Shown here one piece after another: positions 28,195 through 36,000 of a stretch of DNA of 64,000 nt. The stretch spans positions 6,994,794-7,058,793 of the forward strand of contig AP018280.1 of NCBI GenBank assembly GCA_004296455.1. The letters run 5' to 3'. The translations under genes and the position numbers were made by a program. The notes below the pieces were generated by a model that worked only from the letters and a program-made list of their open reading frames with translations, was not told the DNA's origin and searched no databases. This DNA is from Calothrix sp. NIES-4101 (GTDB taxonomy: Bacteria; Cyanobacteriota; Cyanobacteriia; Cyanobacteriales; Nostocaceae). Every line of letters begins with the position of its first letter. Position 1 is the stretch's first letter.

Positions 28195-28908
28195 ATGATA
28201 TATTCCAGTAATCGCAACATAAATTCTGTTACACAACTAAATTCTCCTATTCAACCAGTTTCACATAGTTCTTTACCACAAAGATTATTTGCCCGCCGTG
28301 AAGTCATCCCACCACAAAATGATCTACTTTGGAGAATTGAACGTGGAGCGGTTCGGACATTAACTTGGGATGAAAATGGTACTTTTATCACTTTGGGTTA
28401 CTGGGGAACTGGAGATTTGATTGGTTCTCCCTTGTCTTGTGTTACACCCTACCAAATTGAATGCTTGACAAGTGTTGAGGTGAGCATTATCCCCCCTCAC
28501 TTGTGGTATCAAAATGTCAATGCAATGATATCCCATATCCAACAATCGGAAGAGCTTCTGAGCATAGTCCACCGCAAAACTATTTCAGAACGATTGTGGC
28601 TGTTTTTAGTTTGGTTGAGTGAAAAATTCGGTCGTGATGTTGAACAAGGCAAACTGATTGACTTGAACGTGACTCATCAGGAAATGGCGGAAGTCTTAAA
28701 TACTACTCGTGTGACTGTGACGCGCTTGTTGCAAGAATTTGAAGAAGAAGCAACTCTGATTCGTCACAAACGTCGCCTGATCATAGGTTCCAAAAGTCAG
28801 AAGTCAAATATCACAAATGTAACCTTGGGAAAACCTCTAGCCAATATAAATCAGCGACAAAACAACGGTAGCTCGTTCTTGGCTGGTTATCTTCAACCCA
28901 AAAGCTAA
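28195..28908 (+). CDS. Crp/Fnr-family transcription regulator
   Basis: 237 residues. The N-terminal effector-type beta domain is short (LLWRIERGAVRTLTWDENGTFITLGYWGTGDLIGSPL) and lacks the canonical cAMP-binding RS dyad, so ligand and signal are unknown. The dimerisation helix (IVHRKTISERLWLFLVWLSEKFG) and the winged helix-turn-helix (LNVTHQEMAEVLNTTRVTVTRLLQEFEEE) are clear. It is not NtcA. A serine/asparagine-rich tail of about 40 residues follows the DNA-binding domain. It lies 600 bases upstream of the porin gene in the same direction, but intervening repeats argue against an operon. Confidence 0.88.
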   Translation: MIYSSNRNINSVTQLNSPIQPVSHSSLPQRLFARREVIPPQNDLLWRIERGAVRTLTWDENGTFITLGYWGTGDLIGSPLSCVTPYQIECLTSVEVSIIPPHLWYQNVNAMISHIQQSEELLSIVHRKTISERLWLFLVWLSEKFGRDVEQGKLIDLNVTHQEMAEVLNTTRVTVTRLLQEFEEEATLIRHKRRLIIGSKSQKSNITNVTLGKPLANINQRQNNGSSFLAGYLQPKS

Positions 28909-28951
28909 TCAACACCAAAAGATGACACTCTTGGATTTATTTCAAGGAATT

Positions 28952-29071
28952 ATACCAATTCGCAATTCGCAATACTCGCTGTCGCGAGAAGCAAGCTACG
29001 CAATTAAAAAATCTAGATTTAGCAATGGTTCCATAGATTCCATCTGTAGCCTAATTTTAGAGAATTGGTAT
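28952..29071. repeat. Miniature repeat element with ATACCAATTC ends
   Basis: A 120-base segment begins ATACCAATTC and ends with the exact complement GAATTGGTAT. A TTA directly outside each end of the TACC/GGTA core could be a 3-base target duplication. Inside are two AATTCGC heptamers and AGCTACGCAATTAAAAAATC (28994-29013), shared with the composite repeat at 11872-12018. An open frame of 68 codons crossing it is an artefact of the repeat. Confidence 0.6.
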
Positions 29072-29292
29072 TACTGGCATAATTTCCATGACTTATTCGC
29101 CAAAGTCGATGTTGAGACAATTTTTTGATACAGTTTTCTCTTCTTGGGCAAAATTACGATACCAATGTCGTGACTGCTCTTTTTATATCTAAATGCTGAA
29201 CAATATTAGTGTTAAAAATATTACTTGCCCAAAAATAAATAAAAAACAATATATCTGTATTTCTTGACTATTGATCGAGAAAAATAGTGGTT

Positions 29293-29311
29293 GTTAACCT
29301 TTTATTAACCA
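29293..29311 (+). promoter_or_regulatory. Candidate PHO box upstream of the porin gene
   Basis: GTTAACCT, three bases, ATTAACCA: two TTAACC-centred octamers with an 11-base period, the spacing described for the SphR box (consensus close to CTTAACCT). It lies about 210 bases before the porin start. A third unit, usual in strong sites, is not evident. Confidence 0.4.
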
Positions 29312-29521
29312 CAGGCAAATGAGGAATGAAATCGTTATGTATGGAGAGCGATCGCAACGCAAAGCATAAATTAAAAAAACTGGCAAGAGTTTCAAACTAC
29401 AAATTTATAATAAATATCTGATGCTAATAATAGTCAGATTAAAAATTTCCGTAACTTAGGAAAAATCTCCCAGAGGTAATGTAAAATAAACACAGGTAGG
29501 TGTGAGTGAGAATACAAATTA

Positions 29522-31216
29522 ATGTCTAAACTACTCTGGAACATTTTGAAATTCAGTCCTGTTGTTGTTGCCGCAACTTTGAGCGCAGCAGGTAGTGCTT
29601 TGGCTGGAGAAGTTAACGGTGGTATGACCTCAGTTAACCAACTAGCGCAAGGACAGCAATCTGAAAACATTGGTCAAGTAACATCTGTATCCCAGTTTTC
29701 AGACGTACAGCCCACAGACTGGGCATTCCAAGCATTACAGTCCTTAGTTGAACGCTACGGTTGTATCGCAGGCTACCCCAATGGTACTTATCGCGGGAAC
29801 AGAGCGTTGACTCGTTATGAATTTGCCGCAGGTTTAAATGCTTGTTTGGATCGCGTTAACGAATTGATTGCAACTGCAACTGCTGACTTGGTTACTAAAG
29901 AAGACTTAGCCGCATTGCAACGTTTGCAAGAAGAATTTTCAGCAGAATTGGCTACTTTACGTGGTCGTGTTGATAACTTGGAAGCAAGAACTGCTGAACT
30001 GGAAGCAAATCAATTTTCCACCACAACCAAGTTAGTTGGGGAAGCGGTTTTTAGCGTTTCCGATGCTTTTGGGGATCAAAGGGCAAATAGTTCTAGTACA
30101 TTAGTCAATAACCCGAATGCAGCAAGAAGAGACTTAGATAGTAATACTGTTTTCTCTGAGCGGGTGCGTTTGAGCTTAAACAGTAGTTTCACGGGTAAAG
30201 ACCAGTTACAAATTCGTTTGCAAGCAGGGAATACTACCCCAAATAACGTTGTCACAGGCACAAACATGACCCGTTTGGCTTATGACAACGACACTGGTAA
30301 CGACGTATTTATCGATAAAATTAACTACGCTTTCAACCTCACAGATGCAGTTCGTATCAAAGTTGATGCGAATAATGGTGAATTTTGGGAAAACATTCCT
30401 AACTTCAACCCTGACTTTGCTAGCTCATCTACTGGCTCGATTTCCCGTTATGGTCGTTTCAGCCCTATCTACCGTCAAGGTTCTGGTGGTGCGGGTGCAA
30501 CAATTAGCTTCGCTCCCAAGGGTTCACCACTGTCTTTATCGGCTGGTTATTTAGCTGGTGGAAGCAATAACACAGCTAGTAGTCCTTTAGATAGAAATGG
30601 ATTATTTGATGGTAACTACGCTGCGATCGCGCAATTAGGTTTCCAACCTAGCAAACAGTTAGGTATCGGTTTTACCTATGCAAACACATACCAAAATGCT
30701 ACTACTACAGTTGCTGGTGTTACTAGTGGTGGTGGAGTTAACTCATTTGGAAGCACAGGAAGCAATTTAGCAAGTACACCTTTTGGTAATGTTCCCACAT
30801 CTGGTAATCATTATGGTGTACAAGCTAACTTCAAAGCTAGTGACAGACTGGCTGTAGGTGGATGGTTTGGTTACGCTGATTTAGAAGCGGAAAGTGGTGG
30901 TGCTGGTGTTGCAGGTAAAGATGCAACTGCTACCTACTGGGCTGCAAATCTTGGCTTAAGAGATTTTGGTAGCAAAGGCAGCCTACTCGGTATAACCTTT
31001 GGTCAACCACCCAAAATCACGGGTAGCAGATATAGAGTTGCTGGAGTTAGACAAAAAGATCAAGATACATCCTATCAATTAGAAACTCTATACCGCTTGC
31101 AACTCAACGATAATATTTCGGTTACTCCCAGCTTGTTGGTAATTTTCAATCCCGAACATAACGATAACAACGACACCATTTACATCGGGACTTTGCGTAC
31201 TACCTTCAGATTCTAA
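29522..31216 (+). CDS. SLH-domain outer-membrane porin (iron-uptake porin/OprB type)
   Basis: 564 residues. Signal peptide 1-28 (VVVAATLSAAGSALA). Then an S-layer homology domain at about 57-115 (FSDVQPTDWAFQALQSLVERYGCIAGYPNGTYRGNRALTRYEFAAGLNACLD) for binding peptidoglycan or its polysaccharide, a short coiled coil (LQRLQEEFSAELATLRGRVDNLEARTAELE), and a long beta-barrel domain ending in an aromatic residue (TTFRF), the outer-membrane insertion signal. Such porins are the major cyanobacterial outer-membrane channels and some serve iron or inorganic ion uptake. The upstream PHO-box-like pair hints at phosphate control. A strong terminator follows. Confidence 0.95.
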   Translation: MSKLLWNILKFSPVVVAATLSAAGSALAGEVNGGMTSVNQLAQGQQSENIGQVTSVSQFSDVQPTDWAFQALQSLVERYGCIAGYPNGTYRGNRALTRYEFAAGLNACLDRVNELIATATADLVTKEDLAALQRLQEEFSAELATLRGRVDNLEARTAELEANQFSTTTKLVGEAVFSVSDAFGDQRANSSSTLVNNPNAARRDLDSNTVFSERVRLSLNSSFTGKDQLQIRLQAGNTTPNNVVTGTNMTRLAYDNDTGNDVFIDKINYAFNLTDAVRIKVDANNGEFWENIPNFNPDFASSSTGSISRYGRFSPIYRQGSGGAGATISFAPKGSPLSLSAGYLAGGSNNTASSPLDRNGLFDGNYAAIAQLGFQPSKQLGIGFTYANTYQNATTTVAGVTSGGGVNSFGSTGSNLASTPFGNVPTSGNHYGVQANFKASDRLAVGGWFGYADLEAESGGAGVAGKDATATYWAANLGLRDFGSKGSLLGITFGQPPKITGSRYRVAGVRQKDQDTSYQLETLYRLQLNDNISVTPSLLVIFNPEHNDNNDTIYIGTLRTTFRF

Positions 31217-31284
31217 TATTTCTGGCTCGCAGACATTCGTCGGCGTTATCTAGAAATTAATTAGAAATAGAATGAGAATTTTAG

Positions 31285-31309
31285 GCTCGCCTCACGAGGC
31301 GAGCTTTTT
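31285..31309 (+). terminator. Strong terminator of the porin gene
   Basis: GCTCGCCTC pairs perfectly with GAGGCGAGC across a tiny loop, followed by five T residues, about 70 bases after the stop. Confidence 0.9.
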
Positions 31310-31353
31310 GGTAATTTGAGTATAATGAAACTCCGATTCCTAACTCCTAGCAA

Positions 31354-31605
31354 TTACTTATCTTCTGGCTTTTTTAAATCTGTAGGTGGTCTGTCATTAC
31401 TCCAAGCCCACCATACATAACCGCAGTGACAGTGATAAAATTCCTGCCATTTACGGCGGTAATTTTCAGTAGTCACAGGGGCACGCCTGTTAATCCAAAC
31501 TTTTGTAGCTTCTAAACTATGGGCATGACATTTTGGACAACAAAATGTGTAAGCGTGAACAGCCTGATTTGTCCATTCAGGTGGGATGAGTGCAAAGGCT
31601 TCCAT
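31354..31605 (-). CDS. Small zinc-ribbon-like protein
   Basis: 83 residues with cysteines C22, C23, C26 (FCCPKCHAHS) and C59, C61 (YHCHCGYVWW) plus several histidines, consistent with one zinc site. Between them is a basic segment (WINRRAPVTTENYRRKWQ). The whole looks like a compact nucleic-acid-binding zinc ribbon. The name Ogr/Delta-like has been used for similar small proteins, but I cannot confirm it. It has no signal or membrane segment and is alone, convergent with the porin gene. Confidence 0.65.
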   Translation of the reverse strand: MEAFALIPPEWTNQAVHAYTFCCPKCHAHSLEATKVWINRRAPVTTENYRRKWQEFYHCHCGYVWWAWSNDRPPTDLKKPEDK

Positions 31606-31786
31606 GTAGAGATTTTAGATTTTATTTTATATTTTAGATTTGTGACTGAACAAATAATTCCGAACACAAGACTCAGTAGTCAGAATATAAGCCTTAAATA
31701 AGTATTGTGTTGTCTAAAGCAACGAATCTCAAAGCAAACAGCATAGCAGGAATTCAATTACCTCAAAGTGAATATTAATTAAAGAT

Positions 31787-32383
31787 ATGGAGCACAATTC
31801 CGAAATTCGTCGCTTATCAGAATTAATGCCCGCATCTGCTCGGATGATGGTAAAAATAATCAGTAAACCAGAGCAAATAAAAGTAATAGATGTTTTGTTT
31901 CCATTACCTGGAAATCGAGAACGACTTATATATATTAACTTTGATTTATGGTGTAAGTTGACAAAGCCACAGCGAGATATATTGTTTTTGCGGATTGTAA
32001 GCTGGTTACTAGAGGTGAAATGGTTTAAACCAGATATATCTCAGGGGATTATCTTAGCGGGTTTATTGGTTGGTTTGGTAGAATTCAGGCAAGGTGATGT
32101 AGTTGGTACGATCGCAGCCTTAGCATTGAGTGGTATGGGAATAGTCAGAATTTGGCGAATGAATAATTCCCAGGAGTTGGAAATTAATGCTGATAATGAT
32201 GCGCTGAATATTGCCCAACGTCGCGGTTATTCGCCAACCGCAGCAGCCGAAAACTTACTCAATTCCATTGAAACTGTAGCTAAAATTGAAGGGCGATCGC
32301 ATTTAAGTTTTAATGAGTTAGTGCGCTGTCAGAATTTACGTGTACTTTCTGGTTTATCTGGTGTTGGGATTCCCAAAATTTAG
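31787..32383 (+). CDS. DUF3318-family membrane-associated protein
   Basis: 198 residues matching what I know as DUF3318, largely cyanobacterial. The start MEHNSEIRRLSELMPASARM and LLFPLPGNRERLIYINFDLWCKLTKPQRDILFLR-like block are typical. Two hydrophobic segments lie at about 86-122 (GIILAGLLVGLVEF and GTIAALALSGMGIV). The C-terminal part (DNDALNIAQRRGYSPTAAAENLL) is helical and soluble. No function is known. Monocistronic. Confidence 0.85.
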   Translation: MEHNSEIRRLSELMPASARMMVKIISKPEQIKVIDVLFPLPGNRERLIYINFDLWCKLTKPQRDILFLRIVSWLLEVKWFKPDISQGIILAGLLVGLVEFRQGDVVGTIAALALSGMGIVRIWRMNNSQELEINADNDALNIAQRRGYSPTAAAENLLNSIETVAKIEGRSHLSFNELVRCQNLRVLSGLSGVGIPKI

Positions 32384-32585
32384 CTGTAACTGGATTTTGA
32401 ATGCTCATAAATAGCTATTGCTAGTAATCTACCAGAATTGAAATGAGAGACTGTAGTGTTGTGAGTGTCTCGCTTACGCGGGCAAGATGCCCCAGAGTTT
32501 TCCCTGAAGAATATCTCCCCGGAAACTCCTCTTTGCACTACCAAAAATCCCTCAAAAGAAAATTGACAGACTACTAGTATTTAAG

Positions 32586-32965
32586 CCAATACGGTTCAGT
32601 TAAGAATATAAATTAACTAAAACCTGAGTTTGGGTTAAGAGTTTTGTTTCAATTTGAATTAAGAAGGCTTATAATTCGTCGCTCCCAAAAATTTTTGTAT
32701 TTCTTATTTGGAGGGGGCTTGGGGGACGCAACCTAGGCTGTTGACTTTGTTGAAAATTAGGCGATTTTTGGTACTTTTGTTCGTAGCATTCAATCCCTCG
32801 TTAAAACCCAAGCAAAATAAAGGTTTCAGCCATTGTGACTATCCACGTTTTTTGCATGAACGAAATCCCAAAAAGGACACAGAGTCAACAGCCTAGACGC
32901 AACCGTCCCCCAAGTCTTGGTTCTCAACAAATCGATTACTGACAACCTTAACTGAACCGTATTGG
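32586..32965. mobile_element. Outer miniature transposable element, interrupted by another
   Basis: Perfect 19-base terminal inverted repeats: CCAATACGGTTCAGTTAAG at 32586-32604 and its complement at 32947-32965. Both ends are flanked by the same octamer TATTTAAG (32578-32585 and 32966-32973), an 8-base target duplication. There is no transposase, so it is non-autonomous (MITE-like). The ends resemble those of cyanobacterial insertion sequences, but I do not assign a family. Without the inner insertion and its duplicated 9 bases it would be 209 bases, with a central hairpin of two 11-base arms and a CAAC loop. Confidence 0.88.
32734..32895. mobile_element. Inner miniature element inserted in the outer element
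   Basis: 162 bases with perfect 13-base terminal inverted repeats TAGGCTGTTGACT (32734-32746 and complement 32883-32895; one mismatch if extended to 17). It is flanked by a 9-base target duplication GACGCAACC (32725-32733 and 32896-32904). It landed in the loop and right arm edge of the outer element's central hairpin. An open frame of 62 codons across it ends inside the terminal repeat and is not a gene. Nine-base duplications and CTTTGTTGAA near the end recall IS5/IS903-type elements (weak inference). Confidence 0.87.
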
Positions 32966-33043
32966 TATTTAAGCAGGAAATTACACATCTGTTTGCAATA
33001 CATCTGCATTAGAGAAAGCAGAGGAAAATAGTGATATCAATAC

Positions 33044-33265
33044 TTATAAGTCTACGTGTTCTTGATAGAGACTGTGGACTAAATTCTCTAATTTTTCATC
33101 GGCACAACATTCGATTAACATCTCAAAAACATCAACTAGTTTGGCGGCATCTTCTCCTAAAGTCGGGCTTAAACCCCATACATCCTGAACCCATTCTTGT
33201 GGGCGATCTGTTTCAAATATTATCCGTTCTAAAAGTTGTTTTGCTTCAGTTTTCGACATTGACAT
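33044..33265 (-). CDS. Small acidic helical protein, unknown
   Basis: 73 residues, rich in Glu/Asp and Leu: MSMSKTEAKQLLERII, then RPQEWVQDVWGLSPTLGEDAAKLVDVFEMLIECCADEKLENLV. It reads as three or four amphipathic helices and is cytoplasmic. An AGGAAAG upstream supports the start at 33265. I do not recognise the family. It lies just outside the nested miniature elements. Confidence 0.6.
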   Translation of the reverse strand: MSMSKTEAKQLLERIIFETDRPQEWVQDVWGLSPTLGEDAAKLVDVFEMLIECCADEKLENLVHSLYQEHVDL

Positions 33266-33464
33266 AATACTTATTCTTTCCTGATTACTTACTCAGAGAA
33301 TTCCCAAAATAAATTACTTAATTCTACTACTCCAGATGACAATACATTTCGGCTGACGCTGAATACACCCTACACAAATTGGATATTAAATTAGTTTAAA
33401 GTCCCTAATTCCTGACTAATTATCATATGAGTGTAGTTTAATTTACTCCCTCTGGAATTGCTAA

Positions 33465-34145
33465 CTAAAATGGTATTTCCCCACGAAACCACTGTCGGTT
33501 AGATAAATTTAACCAGAAAATATCAGTATTTTCTGTATAAATTTCTTCGCCTTCAGCTAATTGAAAAATGTAACCTTTGGCAATTTTAATACAGTTTTTC
33601 TCTGGGATAAATTCCGCATCATGTTTGTATATCCAACCAGGATTTTTCCCCTGTGTCTCTATTTTTTCAATAGTAAAATCATCGCAGTCAAGGCAATATA
33701 CACGAGTAGTTTGGGTACATCGATCCTGTAGATGTCCCAGACAACCGACAATAAATATCTTATTATCAACTAGCGTCGCTGAATGAAAATCTGTAGGTGG
33801 AAAAATATCGATGGGATATGTGTAAATATTTATTTCGCCCTCTGTACATTTGACAATAACATCATTATAGATACAAAAATCTGGGTCTCGGCCATCTTCA
33901 TGTTCACCACCGATGTAAATTACCCGACCATCAGCTAGGGAATTACTCGACATTCCATATCTCTGAAAACTCCAAATTGGCCCTTCGCGCAACCTATTTG
34001 TACACCCAAATTCCTCGCGTGCTTCCCAGGCTGAATAACCTGTTTCAACCATATATTTCCAAAATTCACAATTCATCAATTCGGCATTGTAGTGTCCAAA
34101 TTTTGGATATTTTTGACGTTGAAAAGTTTCGTAACTTACCGTCAT
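33465..34145 (-). CDS. Kelch-like beta-propeller fragment protein
   Basis: 226 residues. Two stretches resemble kelch/galactose-oxidase blades: GMSSNSLADGRVIYIGGEHEDGRDPDFCIYNDVIV and DFHSATLVDNKIFIVGCLGHLQ, each with the ..S..L.DGRV/NKI.I.GG pattern, followed by TTRVYCLDCDDFTIEKIET. A third comes near the C-terminus (NTDIFWLNLSNRQW). Only about three blades are present, too few for a complete propeller, so the protein may assemble or be an unusual short form. The N-terminal 60 residues (YETFQRQKYPKFGHYNAELMN) match nothing I know. No signal peptide. Confidence 0.65.
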   Translation of the reverse strand: MTVSYETFQRQKYPKFGHYNAELMNCEFWKYMVETGYSAWEAREEFGCTNRLREGPIWSFQRYGMSSNSLADGRVIYIGGEHEDGRDPDFCIYNDVIVKCTEGEINIYTYPIDIFPPTDFHSATLVDNKIFIVGCLGHLQDRCTQTTRVYCLDCDDFTIEKIETQGKNPGWIYKHDAEFIPEKNCIKIAKGYIFQLAEGEEIYTENTDIFWLNLSNRQWFRGEIPF

Positions 34146-34290
34146 ATGGGATTTTGGATTTGAGATGTTTATCTAGCTAAGATGAGCGATCGCACTCAAG
34201 CAAATGTAGGGTTATCGCACTTCTACAGTTTTAACAAAAAATAGTGCTAATCATGGTGATTAACACTTGAATACAGTCAAATATTCACAA

Positions 34291-35835
34291 TTATTTATTT
34301 CCAGTTCCAGACATTTGTGCTTCAATCTGCCTTACCACCGTCAATGCTGAATAACTTACCCCTGCGGTTCCTTCTCCGGGATGTGTCGAGTCTCCCACTA
34401 ACCATAAACCGGGAATGGGTGTACGATTAGCAAAACCAAAAGGTCCAAAAGTCGGGATGCGCTGACCAATTCCCCCCACTATACCTTGTTCTCGCCCTGT
34501 GTAACGCTGGAAAGTCCGAGGTGTGGCGGCTTCGACATGAATCAGGGTTTCCGGTTTCAAGTAGAAGTATGTATTTAAATGGGATATGGCTTCTTGGGTA
34601 AATTCCTGTTTTAAAGCTTTGTAATCTTCCGTTTGCCACCAAGGTTCCACATCGACAAATGATGAGGCAATAATTGTCGCTTTACCTTCCGGGGCGCGTC
34701 CATCACCGGGATGACTCACCGAGACAAATAAAGAATTGTTTTCGCCGATCGCACCATTACTATCATATAAAAATTGCAGGTGGGGCGGACAATCGGCAGG
34801 CACGGCACTTGCTTCTACACCCAAATACAGCACAAATGCACCGGAGGGTGAAGGTAGTTTGGCAACACGCTGTTTATAACCCCGTGGGGCTTCATCTCCT
34901 AAGAGTTTGACTAAGTTTTGCACAGTCACATTCGCAACAATATGATCGGCTGTTTCTTGCCAAACTTCCCCTGTTTTCTGATTCCGAATAGTTACTGCTG
35001 TGGCTTTGCCATTGGTAACATGAATCTTCTCGACAGTGTGACGCATTAACAACTTCCCGCCATCACGTTCCAAGGCTGTAACTAGATGGTCGCTGAGAAG
35101 CTGCATACTACCCTTGAGGTGAAATAATCCCTGGGGTGCTTGTGATACTGCTAAAGCGGTTGCAGCATAGAGTAATGCCGTCTCTTCTGCATTTACCTGT
35201 GAATATAGTTTGAGTTGCAAATCCAAAAATGTCCGCAAGCGATGCTCATTTCCTAAACCGTAGGCACGCAATGCGTCTCCCACTGTAAACAGCATATAGG
35301 GTACTGTAATTAGGGTTTGCGATCGCACTGCTTGGGTTAATTGCCACAAATCCCAAAGATTGCGCGGTGGTAATACAGGGTTGCGTCCTTGAAAATCCCA
35401 ACTGGCTTTAAATAACGATGTCAGCAAAGCCCAAAAGGGTTCGCTACCGGGAAACTGACGTTGACGCTCCTCCTGCCATTTTTCCGGATTGCGCCAAACA
35501 TTAATCGGCGTAGTTTCCCCTGGTAAGAATACCGCACAAGCTGGGTCACATGGTGTTGCTGCTGGTAAATCAATTCCTAATTCCGCAAAAATGCGATTGT
35601 GAATACCCCCAGGCTCTAAACCAGCCACCTGGGTTGCACCGACATCAAAGGTAAATCCCTGACGCTGGAAGGTGGAAGCACAACCACCCGGTACTATGGC
35701 TTGGTCGAGAATTAACACTTCGTAACCTTGATGGGCAAGTAATGCTGCTGCGGTTAAGCCACCAATTCCGCCACCAATGACAATGACGCGGGATTGGCAA
35801 TGCGATCGCGACTTACTATGAGAATTTTTCAGCAT
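34291..35835 (-). CDS. crtD: Carotenoid C-3',4' desaturase
   Basis: 514 residues, FAD-dependent amine-oxidase-like desaturase. The dinucleotide-binding motif VIVIGGGIGGLTAAALLAHQGYEVLILD is near residue 17, followed by PGGCASTFQRQGFTFDVGATQVAGLEPGG, and the C-terminal FAD motif is IPGLWLVGDSTHPGEGTAGVSYSAL. The combination GATQVAGLEPGG is what I associate with cyanobacterial CrtD rather than the carotene isomerase CrtH or a phytoene desaturase. It acts in myxoxanthophyll-type carotenoid synthesis at membranes. It is divergent from an M16 peptidase gene across 165 bases. Confidence 0.85.
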   Translation of the reverse strand: MLKNSHSKSRSHCQSRVIVIGGGIGGLTAAALLAHQGYEVLILDQAIVPGGCASTFQRQGFTFDVGATQVAGLEPGGIHNRIFAELGIDLPAATPCDPACAVFLPGETTPINVWRNPEKWQEERQRQFPGSEPFWALLTSLFKASWDFQGRNPVLPPRNLWDLWQLTQAVRSQTLITVPYMLFTVGDALRAYGLGNEHRLRTFLDLQLKLYSQVNAEETALLYAATALAVSQAPQGLFHLKGSMQLLSDHLVTALERDGGKLLMRHTVEKIHVTNGKATAVTIRNQKTGEVWQETADHIVANVTVQNLVKLLGDEAPRGYKQRVAKLPSPSGAFVLYLGVEASAVPADCPPHLQFLYDSNGAIGENNSLFVSVSHPGDGRAPEGKATIIASSFVDVEPWWQTEDYKALKQEFTQEAISHLNTYFYLKPETLIHVEAATPRTFQRYTGREQGIVGGIGQRIPTFGPFGFANRTPIPGLWLVGDSTHPGEGTAGVSYSALTVVRQIEAQMSGTGNK

Positions 35836-36000
35836 TGATACTATTCTTTACGTTTTTTAATATTTCTTATTTTAATTTTAGAGGATATGCTGTCCTGACG
35901 TTTTTATATCTCCGTATCTGGTTCAATTTTGACTCTTGATTTCGCAGCTTTCCTTTTAACTTAGGTAAGATAAGAATGTAAGGAACCCGCAAAAACCCGA

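Noticed and set aside
28195-28908. NtcA
   Set aside because: The regulator has a Crp/Fnr fold, but its effector domain and recognition helix differ from the strongly conserved NtcA sequence.
28922-29128. 68-codon plus-strand frame after the Crp/Fnr gene
   Set aside because: It is generated by the ATACCAATTC/heptamer repeat element and does not look like a protein.
32708-32896. 62-codon frame within the nested miniature elements
   Set aside because: It spans the junction of two transposable elements and ends in a terminal inverted repeat.
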